Of a stretch of 64,000 bases of DNA, positions 39,501 to 53,700 are shown in pieces (within the stretch, counting starts at the first letter, position 1; the number at the start of each line of letters is the position of its first letter). A program made the translations under genes and the position numbers. This DNA comes from Agelaius tricolor (lineage: Eukaryota; Chordata; Aves; Passeriformes; Icteridae), in the NCBI GenBank assembly GCA_023055355.1, contig JALJCS010000007.1:4948001-5012000 (forward strand), read 5' to 3'. A model generated the notes under the pieces. That model worked only from the letters and a program-made list of their open reading frames with translations, was not told the DNA's origin and searched no databases.

Positions 39501-42500
39501 TTCAGCTCAACAGTGATGAGCCACTCTTCCTCCTCCTCCTCCTCTCCTGGGGGCTCCTCAGCCGTGCCCCCCAGCCCACAGCAGAGCAGCACCAGCAGCA
39601 CCACTGGGATGCTCTCAGCCACCACATCCCACTCATCCACAGCCCTGGTGACAGCCACTTCACCTCCCTCATCCTCCACAGCCACAGCCTCTGCAGGCAG
39701 CAGTGCCACGACTCCTCCTGGAGAAGGGGAAAGTTCCACCATGAACCCGGGGGACAGAACAACAGCTGAGACCTCCCATTCCCTCCCAGGCACATCCCTG
39801 GTGTCCACGATGACGACAGTGGGTGGAGAAGGGAGGACGGACACCGCACCCACAACAATAATGTCAGAATGGAGCTCACTGTGGACATCTCCTGGGAATG
39901 GTGCAGTGCTACCAACATTCCCAACGGCAGGAACTGGCACCACCACTGCCCCAGAGAGTGGCACTGCTTCTTCCCTGACCTTCAGCTCAACAGTGATGAG
40001 CCACACTTCCTCCTCCTCCTCCTCTCCTGGGGGCTCCTCAGCTGTGCCCCCCAGCCCACAGCAGAGCAGCACCAGCAGCACCTCTGGGACGGCCTTGGCC
40101 ACCACATCCCACCCATCCACAGCCCTGGTGACGGCCACTTCACCTCCCTCATCCTCCACAGCCACAGCCTCTGCAGGCAGCAGTGCCACGACTCCTCCTG
40201 GAGAAGGGGAAAGTTCCACCATGAACCCGGGGATCAGAACTGAGCCCACTGCCAACACCTCCCATTCCCTCCCAGGCACATCCCTGGCAACCCCATCCAC
40301 GACAGACCTCAGCACATCAACATCTGTTCATCCTTCTATTACTACGACTTGCTGTGAGTATTTTAACACATGATACTAAATTTATTTTGCTCTATTTTTG
40401 GAAGAATTGAGTATAATTTCTTTTCATTGCTGTTGGTTTTTTTGCTGGAATTTGAGCTTTTTACAATGTCTTGAATTGAATCCAGGAATATGAATCCCTG
40501 CATCCATCTATTTTCTGAAAAGCTGCAGTTTCTGTCTGAAGTTGTTTTTGAAATGACAGTTAGGCAGTGCCACGGGGGTAAAATGCTTTATAGTTATGCT
40601 GCTAGGCCAAGTTATGTCAATAGGAGCTTTTATTGGTTTCTATTGGTTTTTATTGGTTTTTATTGGTTTCGTTGATTTTGATCTTGAAATTTCCTGTTAC
40701 AGAATACTAGAAGCAGTTTCCTCATTGGGAGAATCCAGTTGAATTATTTTTTTTTTACTAACTTGATTCTTACTTGTTTCAATACTAATTCTTTTCTAGT
40801 GTATCTTTAATTTTTTGCCAAAGGGCTATCTGGCCATATTCAAAGAATATGCAGTAATGAACCTTTCACCATTTTTAATGAATAAAGAAGTAAATCAAAG
40901 AAGGAAAAGAGGAGAATGCAGCCTTTTTGTACTCTGCACCCAAAAAAAAAAAAAAAAAGGCAGCATGACTTCCATTTTTAGAGCATCATAGAGTATTAAT
41001 AGAGTATTCCTCAGAGGGGTCCAAGGGGTTAATCCATCCATCTTCTGGAGTCACAGTAGGAGAAATGCACACACACAGTAAGGTACAGCTTGGTTTTTGA
41101 CAGTGGCTCCATGGCCAAGGACAGCCCAGGGGCTCCTCAGGGGTCCCTCCTGGGCCTGGCACCATTCAATGTCCTTGTGGGTGACTCTGACAGAGGGACT
41201 GAGGGCACCCTCAGCAAATTTGCACTGTGTGCTGCAGTTGGCCCTGTGGAGGGAAGGGATGGCATGAACGGACTGAGAGCAGCTCTGAGTAGAAAGACCT
41301 GGGGCTGCTGGTGGAGGAAAAGCTTGGCTTGGCTTAGCCCTGTGCCCCCACAGCCCAGAAAGCCCAAAGTGTCCTGGGCTGCATCCAAAGCACCGTGGGC
41401 AGCAGGGGAGGGGGGGATTCTGCCCCTCCGCCCCGCTCAGGTGAGACCCCACCTGCAGAGCTGCCTCCAGCCCTGGGTCCCCAACATGAGAGCGACACAA
41501 ACCAGTTGGAGTGGGACCAGAAGAGGGACACAGAGGTACTCAGAGGGCAGGGCACCCCTGCAATGGAGAGAGGCTGGAAGAGTTGGTGTTGTTCAGCCTG
41601 GAGACGGCTCTGGGGAGATCTTAGAACCCCTTTGGTCATATCAGCTGTGAGGTAAAATCCCTGGATATAATTTCAGAAAGGGAAGCCTGAAAAAATCACT
41701 GGAAATGCATAATTATGCCAGTTTCTACACCTTGGTAAAGCTCTCCTGGACCCAGTAAATGTTCACTGGGTGCCTGCTTGCAGGCATAAACCCTGGTGAT
41801 AAGTGAGTATTCTTAACCCTGTTATGAAGAACATTTAATAAATGCCTCTCTACTGCTCTGAACTTAGGTTTTTCTGGTGGTATTTTAAAAATCCATTCTC
41901 CTGAGGATATCAGGATGAGTCAAATACCAGTCCATTTCAGAATGCTCATGTTTTTCTCAATCAGCCTCATCAATTCTCTATTATTTAAAAGTAACATTGT
42001 ACACTTCTGACCATTTACCACAGTTTGCCTGTAGTTAAGAAGGCAAGGAGCAAGCAGAATGTCCCATTTGTGTTTTGGAGCCATCAAACAAAGTACATTA
42101 ATGCAAACAAAGTACATTAATGTATGGTTTCTGTCTGCAGAGCAAATGGTTCACTTCTGCTCTTTGGGGAGAATGAGGTAGAAAACTGAAATCAGCTCCA
42201 AAAAACCACGCAAGAGTTTATATTGGTTTAATTAGTATTTTTCCTTCAAGAATAAATGTGTAGAATTGCAGAAGTGAAATGGGCTGCTCTCAGCTGTATT
42301 TCCCATTTTACAGTGCCAGTGTCCATCAAAGTTCAGAATGTGACTGCAGAATTCATACAGCTCAGCTGGAGCAGCAGCAGCAGCAGCAAAGGCAGCCTCT
42401 ACAGCATCTCTGTCAAGGATGGAAAGGAGATCAATACAAGAACTACAAATGAGACAGAAGCTGTGATTGAAAGCCTGCTTCCTGGCCATGTGTACAACAT

Positions 42501-44724
42501 TTCTGTGGCACTGGCATCTTGTGCTGAGAGCAATCCTGCTTCAGTCGCTGTCCGCACAGGTACCTCCTCCATCACCCTGGCACCTTTTTAATTTATGTAA
42601 ACTCACAGTATGGTCTGGATTTGATCTCACCCACTCTTATTCCTGCAAGTTGTTTTTTATTTATTTGACTCATCCCCTTATTTGGACGAGACTGCTTGAA
42701 TTCAACAGGAGTTTGCAAGAGTAAGAGCTTGCTCTGTAAAATTTCTGATCATGTTGGATTATTGAGCCAGATAATTCTGTACAGAAGCCAGGACATTTTG
42801 GTTGTAAATTTACCAGAAAATATTCTGATAGTGTGAAGTTTAGGTTCTACATGCTCTTGTGAATGCAGGCAGTCCTTAATTGTCATTGTTACCTTTTTCA
42901 TTTCATCCTGGGTTACAGACATTAAGGCAAACAGTTTAATTGTGTCTCTGTACTAAAACTGATTCTGCAGGAACATGACACATAATATCCCTCTAAATCA
43001 AGGTTTCTCCTTTTAAAACTCCCCATTGGCATCTCCCCTTAGCCAATCCCTTTAGAAAAAACTTTTCCCACTAAACAAATTCCCATTTGGCACTGCTTCT
43101 CCATCACTGGCAGAGATCTAAAAGTCAGCCTGTCAAAGGAAGCCACTGGGTTATTTTGCCATGATCCAGTTTGATAAATCTGTGCTGCACTTTATCATCC
43201 TTTCCCAGGGGCTGAGAAAGTGCTCAGGATTTCTTTTTATATAACTTGAAAGATCTAACTTGACTTTTGGCAATTGTTACTTTCTTCCAGCATTTCTTGA
43301 CCTCTAAGACATAAATGCCCTTGTTGCAATCCTTTTTTTTGAGCTCTCTAATGGATTGTCTGATTATTCTCAAAACCTTTCCAGGGCAATTATTTTGGCA
43401 GTGGACTGTGAGGTTCCTTCTGATGGACTTACCCTCTCTCTTAGTCTTTAGGACCACAAAGCCAAGGAATTCTTATCATTATTTCCATTGAAATCTTTCA
43501 GTTCTTCAGTCCACTGGCTTTCATTTTTTACTTTATTCAAGAAAAATAAAAAATGGTTTCCTTTTGGAATCTGGAGCCATCTGCCCTACCAGAAAATTGT
43601 TTGTAAGCTAATTAAAAAGAGCAATAAATACCAAGTCATCCATATTTCGTGTGAAATTAAAGATTATGTTCAATTCTATGAAAACCAGAGATATAATCCC
43701 ACGAGCTAACCACATAAAACCTGCAATACCAGCCTTTAATGGGTTTTGACGCTTCATAAATAATTCAGGTTAGCAAATCCAGACAAGCATACTGAGGTTT
43801 TGAGACTCCATGATGCATATCTTTTTCCAAAATAAATTTCAGGTGACTTTTACTTCTGAAAACTCCATCCAGTTTACCTGAGTTGTACAAACATGTAATA
43901 GCACAACCTATATCTTTAACTCTCATAAGAAATCAGAGTTCTCAGTGCTATTTCAGTGAGCTCTCAAATACCACCTACCCACCCACCACCTGCCTCTCTT
44001 TTGATATGCTCCAATTTTATAATTTGCAATTCTAAGTTCTCACTGGGCCAAAGGAACTGCTGCTTGGGTGACTCCTTGGCCATAATTAAAGACTTTCACC
44101 TATTCCATCATTTTCTTATTAGCATCAACAATGCATGCACAGAAGTGATTCTCTTGATTTTTACCTTTATTTTGCAGATTCTGGTTCCTGTTTCGAAAGG
44201 ACTGAGTTTTGTTTAGCACAAAGCACTGGCTGTTCTGACTTAAAATACATTGCGTGCTCCAGTAAGTTTACAGAACCTCAACATTTGTTTATCCATAACT
44301 GCAGGGTATTATTTCACAATATAGTATCTCCCAGGAGTATTTTGCCATCTGCTTTATGATGTCAGTTCACACAGCATCTGAAGTTCACACTTCTTTGGTG
44401 AAGAAGCTGCCTCCATCAAACTTCAGTGTCAGCTTCCAGCTTTATTTTAGTCTGGACTTTTCTATGTAAAGCTTTCTTCTTTTGGCTCAGGGCTCATCCA
44501 CCTACTCAGGAGGATTTAAAAGCCTTGCAGAGTCTAACAGACTAGTGTTACTTCTGCTGGAATCAATGGGAGAGTGGCTGTTGAATTAGGGAGTGGGATG
44601 CACCCTAAATAATACAGGAATGGTGAACAATTTGTGAGGATTGTGATGGCTGACAAGCTTGGAGAGAGTCATCTCTGAAGGTTCCAAAGCCACTACATTA
44701 GACACACATGATACACTTTATTAC

Positions 44725-44765
<41 letters not shown>

Positions 44766-47700
44766 CAATTAATAGTATAAATATTATTATTATTGTTATT
44801 ATTATTATCATCATCATCATCATCATCATTATCTGCTTTTATCAATTCATATTATAAATACATGAGATAATAAAGTCCAAAGACCAATTGTGGAGGTAAT
44901 CCTGGGGTTCACCTAATTGTTTCTTCTTTTTTTAATTTTTTTCCAGAAAACCAAGCATTTTCCTGCACAGTTCGGTTGGAAGACGAGACATTTAATAATA
45001 CACTTTATAACTCTGATAGTGAAGGCTACAGAACTATGTCTGAAAGACTCAGAACAGAGGTAAGTTGATGCAATCTTCTTTGTCAATGAATGAACTTCAG
45101 AAAGGCTTGTGATTAGCAGCCTGAGCCTCCTACATTCATTGTTAAATCAGGACTCTGACAGGTGAAAAAGAAAAAACAGCACAGGAAGCACCAAATCTGC
45201 AAAGGACAGAGAGCTTATTGTCCAACAAGGAGGGCTACATTCCCTAAGCCATCCTCAAATATAAGTTATTTACTGAAAGGCACTTTAAAATTCTATTTTT
45301 GTAAGGAACATCCCGTTCTGTTTATTTTCTCCCACTTCACTAAACTGATGCCTGTGGAGACAAAAAAAGGGAGTTACTCAAAACCAGCATTTCAGCACAG
45401 ATTTGGGAACATGAAAACCTTGCAAGTGTGGACTCTGAGTCCAGATCATTGGCAATTCACCTCATGGAAGTGGCTGCAGAATTGGACAAAGTATCAAGGG
45501 GTCATTTTCCCCCATCTCAGGGGGAAAATGAGGAGAGAAAGTGGAAGCTTTGAGCCAGTAATGCTGACAGGCAGAAGCATCAGTCTGCCACTCAACTGTC
45601 TTTAGCAGCATGTTAAAAAAAACCCCTAACAATTTCAACACCTCTCAGGAATCCTGATGTATATCAACCTGCTGGAAAGGTAAATCTACTGTGAGATTGG
45701 GGGAGACTGCTTTAAATAACTAACACAGCTATTTTTAGTGTGATGATCTTACCCTTTAGCTAAGAAACTCCACAGATTTCAAAAGCAGTAATTAATTTGT
45801 TCTCACCACGCCAACTCGGAGGTAACCTTGTCTTATGACTGCTAACATCTCCACTTCATGGATAGAAAATTTATTTTAGTGGATGGAAAAGGTTTCCTCC
45901 AACCCGACTGAAGGCAGCAGGAATTCCTTTAGTGGCTTTTAATAAGCTTTTACCTCATGCAAAGTGTCAGCTTTTCTTCAAAAAAAAAAAAAAAAAAAAG
46001 GCAAAATCAAAGAGAGGGCTGTACTAACATGATTGAAAATATAGACAATTTCTCTATTGGATTTTTTCCCCCAGTTTGAATGTTGAACTATTTCTTTTAT
46101 ATTCCATTCTGTAGCTGTAGCTTTGAAATGTTACAGTTGCCTGCATAAGTCAGGTTTCCTATCTAGACTGCTCATCAACGTGAGGAAAAGAAAATAATTT
46201 TTGAAACCTCTGTCCAAAGAACTCAAAGGGATGTAAAGTTTGGAGTGGGGGTTTATCCCATAGAAAAGATGGAGGCAGAAAACTGAGCAGTGACTCAGAA
46301 CAAGGTTTGTTATCATCTAGGAAAAATAATAATCTTTCAGACTTTTCAGGTAAAACACCATATTTATCCACAGGGAGAAGATAACTTCTCTTAGTGGGTG
46401 GAATCAAACACCTAATTTTCTGAAAAGATCGGTCCTGACAAAAACATTTCAACCAGTCTTACTTAAAAAAGGGGACTGCTTGTTCTTGCTTTGTACCCAT
46501 ATGAAAGCACTAAGCAAGGCTCTACTTTTGGAGATATCAGTGTAATTAATTTGATTTTGATTGATGTCACAGGAACACACTTGGTTTATGCCAGAATGAT
46601 TGAGGGGCAAATCACACCCTTGTCTCTCTTTGCAAAGGTGTTCTGTAACGTCATGACTTTGAAGATCTGGTGACAAAAATAAGTTTTAAACCTCTCACAT
46701 GAAGTTCTGTGCTGGTGGGGGGTGCAGGACCATGCCTGAAGTTTAGTTGTACATGTTAAAAAAGGTTAAGGGACACTGAACACAACTTAGAAATATTGGG
46801 TGCTCTCTGTACATTCCAAATTTTGTACAGTCAAGGTCCCATATGTGTTTGTGGAGGAGGACAACTTGTTTTAATGCATTATTCATTGATAAGTAGCTAA
46901 ACAGATTGGAGTTTGGAAGTCAAACTCAGATTTCACATTTTCAGTCACAGACAATGCATCCCTCTGGCATCCTCTTCCAATGAGTTTTTTTATTTGTTAT
47001 CCCAAAGCAATTGCCTTGAAAGAGTAGTAAGTGAGGAAAATGTAATACCTTGATATATATATATATATAAATATATATATTTAATATATATATTATATAC
47101 AATATAATAATATAATAAATTATTACTATATAATACATTATTATAAATAATATTATAATATATTATCTATTAATATATAGTATATATTATAATATATAAT
47201 ATTATAATATATAATATAATATTATAAAATTTAGTGCTCTGATGTGTGCAGGATGTTTGTGTTCCTGCTCTGCCTCAGCTGACTGACAAGTGGAATAAAT
47301 ATCAATTTCACCTTGCACAGGTTGTTGGAGCAATGCACGCCGAACTGGGGAATAACCACTCTGATATTTTCATTCTGGGGTTCAGACCTGGCAGTGTGAT
47401 TGCTGATTTTCTCTTTCTGCTGCCAAAAGAAGAAGCCATGGATGTGGGTGATATACAGACCCGCCTGAGTAATGTTTTAAGGAGCAAGTTTGGGAGCGAA
47501 AGTGCAGTGCAAAGTAAGTGATGCTGAAAGAGCTTCTCTGTAATGGTGTGGGGATGAAAGGGTCAGACCCACTGCTGTTAAATTAAGGTGATAAATTTAC
47601 TTCTCTCTTTTAAGAGGTTCAAATAGTTCAAGTAACATATTTAAACATTCACTGAACATATAGTGATTTAATATAGATTGTGGACCTATTTTAAAGAGTC

Positions 47701-50700
47701 ATCACACATACCCAGTTCCAGAGTCAAAGGATGGGTTCTCTTCACACTAAAAGATCTAAAGACTCTCAAGTTACACCATTCCATCCAGCAAATCCTCAGA
47801 GCAGCTGTTATGGGTGTCACCAAGAGATCACAAGGGCCCTCATAAAAGATTTCTAGTTAACAAATCTTCACCACATACAAAAACATGTTCAATATTATTC
47901 AAAATTTCAAAGCTGCCAAGCAGTAAAACACAGCTGTCACTTAGGGCTCCAGGATTTCTTACACCCACTTCTTTACTGTTTCTAGCTAACATTCCTAAAA
48001 TGTGCTTTAAATTTCCAGCTCTGTCTGTTCAGCCATCAACTGACAACATCTCCTCCTGGAGAGTAGCAGTGATTGTCCTTGGAGTTCTGCTTGGAGTTGC
48101 ATTAGTGCTGATTCTGCTGGCCATACTGTTTTACATCCATGTGAGGAGAAGATCAGGTAAATACTTGGTTGAACCCTCAGGACTCATCGGAATGTTTGTC
48201 TACAAGCACTTGTAAGATAAACCATCAGTTTCACTTAAATGTTTTGGGCAAGGCAGAAAATTAATATATTTATCTTATAATTTGATGCTACTATTATATT
48301 ATATATATGTTGATGTTATTATTATATTAATTGTGCATAATAGCTTAGGATAATTTACACCCTTTCCTTCCCAATGTCCATTGCCAAACTCCTGAGCTTC
48401 TAACAACACCTAATGAATCTTCCTTTAAACAGGTATGGATTTTTCCTCATTGTACACGTGGTAGAGTGAGGAACAGAGAAACTTCTCTTCAGCCTATCCC
48501 CTGTAGGTACTGCAATGACTTTTAACACTGGCAATCTAGAGAGACAAGACCCAAACTACTCAATATTGTATTTAGGTGGCACTGAAAACAGGGTGCCTGA
48601 GCCTGGTAGCTGTGGCAGGTCACCTGAATGCTCAGCTGAGCCCAGAGTCATCCTGCTGAGTTTTGTGCACTTGCCCAAGGGTGATTCACCTCCCCTGAGA
48701 CTTTTACCACTGTATAAAATTATATCTATAAATATATATATATATGCCTTTTTCTCCTGTGACTGCAGAATGAGCCCAGGGTAATTAGCAATCCAGCATA
48801 TGCAGCTTGATTAGGAGTTAGGAGGAAAATGGGATGCATCTCAGTTATGTGCACTTGCTATGGAAGTCTGCTGGACAGAAATTGATTTAGAGGCTTTTGA
48901 ATTCAAGGTTTCTTTAATTGCTGGGCTATGAAGAAATAACTGCTTATATGTGTCAAATGTGTAGCATGCTAAATTCAGCTGTGGTCGCACAGCATAGTCT
49001 CAAAGGTGGGGAAGGCAAAAATTAGGTTAATTTGAGCCAGAAGTATTGCCAGAAGAGCCTGCCATATAGTGCAATTCTGTCGTGCTCTTGATAATTCCAA
49101 AGTAGAGTCCAGTCAAATAGAAGCAACTCCTGTGGCATTGGAGCAGACCTTGCTTCAGATTTCTTCTAATTTCTTCTTGCTTCTTAGAGCAATTAGAAGA
49201 AATTATCTTCACCTTTTCCCACCACTCTTCACTGCAATCCTGGTGAAGTTACATTCTGTTTCTCATGTGGTGCAGTTTTTCCAGCTTGGAATGTGCTGAA
49301 CAGATGACAAAGGGGCAGTTTACTGCTGTACATATTTCCAGCAGGATTTCTGTGCTTCATTTCAAACCAGCTCTCCCTGTATCTGTATATTTGGAATTCC
49401 TGTTGAGGCACTGAGTATTAACCCATGATGCTGAGGCCCTGGCTCACAGCTCCTGAGCACCCCTGGTTTTTGGGGTTAGGTTGTGGTTATTTGGCACAGA
49501 TTTGGGTACATTGGTGCCAGAACTGCAGCGCAAGCAGAGTGGAGGTGCACAGGCAGCTCTGCTCTGCTCCCTGTCCAGCCAGCATTCATCCTTCTCATCC
49601 CTCCTTCCCTGTGCTGTAACACAGCTCCTGGCACAGCCCTGCTGAGGACCCTGGCTGGAATATCATTTTTAGCAGCAGGGACCTATGAAACAGGGGCTTG
49701 CATGCCTTGCTCTCCCTTTCCTTCCACGTAGGGTCAACTTGTCTATCCTGGTTAAGATCTGGGGTGTGGAGTCACACACACCTCAGTGGTGGCAAGAGAG
49801 TGATTAGTATTTGTTACACTTACATTTTGTGGCTTTTAAATATAGCTAGCTCTGGTGTTCCACTCACTGAGCAGTCACTCAACAATGTATTCTGTCAGTA
49901 AATACAAGTTATCCAGAGAGTTCTGTTGAAAATACAAGTGAGTGCTCTCACTTATGTTAATATTCTTTTATTTCTTTTTTTTGAGGGATCTACTTTGAAT
50001 AGCAAATCCTCATTGTCAGTAAACCTTTCTGATGTCTTTGTAAATAGTGTTAAATAGAGACCATGTACAGCAGGCTTGAACAATCCTGGGACTGTTCATG
50101 CCAAATGTATTTAATGTCTTTGGGGGGAAAAAAAAAGTGGTATTTTAAACAATTTTCTCAAATATGCTTTACAAATAAAATCTTTATTTTTACAATTGTG
50201 CATTCTGAAGGAATCTGCTGTTCTTTTTTTGTCATGGAATTTGGAGCCTCTTGTATCTGCAGGGGGGGAGAGGGTGGCCAGTGCAGTCAGCAACAGAGAT
50301 AACCTTGGTATGATTACATAGAAGGATGATCTTTTGGAGATAAATCAAACAAGAGAGAAGATCTACTGAATCTATCCTTTTTTACCTTCTACTTCAATAA
50401 ACCCCCCCTCTACCACCACAGTGTGGAGTCTGGAGTCTGGGAACTCTCTGAAAATGAGAGCAGGAGAAGCCAGACCTCCCCTTCCCACAGAGGAGCATTT
50501 GGGAATGCTCCCAAACAGCATTCAGAGGGGCTCCTCATGCATATTCCCTTCTCAGACAGAGGCAGCAAGCAGCACAGAGAAATAAATGGCTGAGGATAAG
50601 ACATCCCATTTATTGAGGCAGCTGGCTCCTGTTGGAATCAGTGGGATTTCAGCAACTGCTCCATTTTTGTGTGTCAGGATGTCTGTGACTGAGAAAGGGC

Positions 50701-53700
50701 ATTTTGCCTGTTTCAGACTTGCTTCTTTTCCTCCCTGGAACTGAGTGACACTATGATCCAGAAAAACCTGAGCTACCAATCCCTCCCTGCATGCTGTGAT
50801 CAAGGCCAAGGTCTTAGGAAATGCAGTGTTCTGTTCCTATTGCAACTGCTGAGATGAGACTCAAGTCTTCAGCTAACTCTTCAAAACAATTTCACTTTTC
50901 CACAATTTATTATTCCAGCTGATGTCTAACCAAAGAGTAGACAAATAACCAAAAGATTCTCTTCTAAAATATGAGAAAATCATGATGCTCTGGAACCAGG
51001 ACCATACCCAGTTGTTGCACTGCATTCCCAAGGGCACAGGCAGTTTGGGACTGGATAAAGCCAAGCTTGGGAAGAGCAGGTTGTACATCTTCTATCTAAT
51101 CTGTCGTTGTAGATTCATGATGGAACAATACCTTGAAAGGGAGGAGAAAGCAACAGGACAAGCTCTCAGATTTAACCAGGCAGGCCTGGGAACACTGGGA
51201 ATGCCATGTGTGCCCTGCTGTCCCCCAGCCTGTGACAAGCCAGGTGCCAGAGGAACAGAAGGAACTGGGGATCAACACAGGGAAGCCCCAGGGCCAGAGG
51301 TTCCCTCTGCAGGGAGCTGGATCTGCCATGTGCTGGAAGAAAGACTGGAGTGAGACACTAAGGGGTCTGAAGGCACCCAAGTGACACAAACCAGCAACAA
51401 GAGGGGTCAAAGTCACAAAAAGCACAGCAATGTGTCTTCTCCAAATGTAGCTGCTTGCTTTCCTCTTCTCAGACAGCAAGCAAGGGCTGTAGGAGTTGAG
51501 GACATGCCAAGCACAGACTGACCTATAGCCTCAGGAGTGTTTGTGTGCCCTCAGCACAGCCTGGGAAAAGGAACATTTGGGGGATTTGGGGCTGGCAGCT
51601 GGTGCCAGGGAACAGGAATGACCTGCTGAGCCATCAGCCAGCCCCCTCCTCAGGACCACATTCCCTGCACTGGACACTGCAGGGCCTTACCAAGGCTGTG
51701 GTTGGTTCTCATGAATGAATTTGGAATAAAAAACCTGCTGACATCAGCTTCCAAATGTATTAGTGGGGGGAAAAAAAATCCCAGGAACAGAAATATTACT
51801 GTTGGTAATCCAAGCAGAGCTGTGTCATTTTAGCCCCACTTTTATGGGATCTGGGCTGTGCAAGGACATTGCATTCTGGGGACCTAAATCAGTAACATCC
51901 CCGTTGAGCTACCATTAAATGGATCAAGCTGGTCTATCTGCCTGCTGGAAACCCAGATTTCCCTTTCTGAGCAGATCCGGACTGTGCTGCTGCTGAAAAG
52001 GAGTTGGATTTAAACTTTTTTTTTTTTGGTGTATAAACACACTCACCTGCCAATTGTTTCCAGTTAACTGTTTCTTTTAAGGACTCAGTTTCTGAACAGT
52101 CAAAAAAATTTAGGGCTGTGCTCAACTTCTAGTTAGAGAGTTTGCAGTGGAAAACTGGGATTTGTCCAGCTCACATCCACTTTGCTGTCCCATGGCCCCA
52201 CTTAAAATTTGTCCTGAGAAACTGAAGGTCTTTTGAGCTGTAGGTTGAACCTGTCTCCATTCCTCTTGCTGTGGGGGACAAATTTATTTTTCTTGAATAA
52301 AGGAAGTAATAAATGAAATATTGAACATTCGTAAAATCGCTATAGAAACTATAGCAATAACTGATGGTTTAATTTAGGGATATTTAAGCTGCTGTTGCTG
52401 GTGTTGTATGTGCCCTGTTTTAATCTCACCATGATCCTGTGCTGGCAGCACAGGTTAGGCAGGATTAGAAACAACTCAAAATGATTTTAGGATGGCTTGG
52501 TCCTGTCATTGGTTAGGCATTTGCTGCACCAACACTGGACTCACAGAAGACAAGTTCAGCTTTGTTTTCTGCCCTTCTGTGCTCTCCCAGTTTGGTTGAG
52601 TTGCTGCAATGGGTCAGTGCAGCTGTGGGATCCCACAGCAGATGTGCACAGCCAACCAAAAAATTATTTAATGGAATAATTAGAAAAGGGGATATGTGTG
52701 AGTGGGCCGACTTCAAAGCTATTTCACTGCCAGTTATTCCTTCTCAGCTTCCAGCTTCACAAAAAAACATTCTTTAATTTTTTTGTAAATGAGGCTGAAC
52801 GATTATAATACCGCATCTGAGCCTCCATAAATCCTGTCAACACCTTGATTAGACTTGGAAAACTCTCCATCCAGGAAGGTGTGGGATCTGAAAGAGCTGC
52901 ACTGTGCAGCAGGAGCCAGCAGATAGCGCTCCCTGTGCCGGCATCAGCTGCTCCGAGACCCGTTTGCACCAAAATCTTCATTAATTCACCCATTTTTGGC
53001 TCAGCCTGGAAACTTACTCCTTTCCAATAGCATAAGTGCACTTCAGTTCTCTCTTCAAGCTGTGCCTTCTTCCCCAGCACATGAGATGCCCTGAGAGTTG
53101 GGGAATTAATAAAATTAATTGCTCTGGAGAGGTGGCACACAGCAAGGAGAGGCTGGACACACCAGGGAGCTGCACATCCTGCAGGTGACCCTGGGCACAC
53201 CTTTGGAGCTGCACACCCTGCAGGTGACCCTGGGGACACCAGGGAGCTGCACATCCTGCAGGTGACCCTGGGGACACCAGGGAGCTGCACATCCTGCAGG
53301 TGACCCTGGGCACACCAGGGAGCTTCACATCCTGCAGGTGATCTTGGACACACCAGGGAGCTGCACATCCTGCAGGTGATCTTGGACACACCTTTGGAGC
53401 TGCACATCCTGCAGGTGACCCAGGGCATACCAGGGGAGCTGCACATCCTGCAGGTGACCCTGGGCACACCTTTGGAGCTGCACATCCTGCAGGTGACCCT
53501 GGCTGTGCCCTGGCAGCAGCTCAGGGGTGGCACAGGTGTGGGGAGCCACACAGCTCTCTGGTCACACATACACTTAGGCTCCTGGGGGAATTACAGCCAA
53601 AAAAGGAAGGGATAAAGGTGTTTGTGGGAATCTCAGCATGATCCTACCCGTCTCTCTGAGCACCTAAATACCAGCCTAAAGCACAGCCCTGAACCCCCAA

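Noticed and set aside
38615..40315. 566-codon antisense open frame across the mucin exon
   Set aside because: It exists because the Ser/Thr/Pro codons of a repeated exon rarely give antisense stops. It has no start context, domains or splice sites, and the sense strand is fully explained.
41051..41655. Several overlapping frames of 80-186 codons
   Set aside because: They lie in a decayed CR1 ORF2/3'-end fragment with multiple frames open, so no host gene is inferred.
47252..47320. Upstream acceptor for the second SEA exon
   Set aside because: Although in frame, it would insert DVCVPALPQLTDKWNKYQFH plus three residues between two halves of a normal SEA helix. The acceptor at 47320 restores the family spacing.
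52757..53569. 270-codon minus-strand frame with repeated TCRMCSS units
   Set aside because: It is the translation of the 38-39 bp minisatellite; the repeats shift frame between 38 and 39 bp units and no flanking coding evidence exists.
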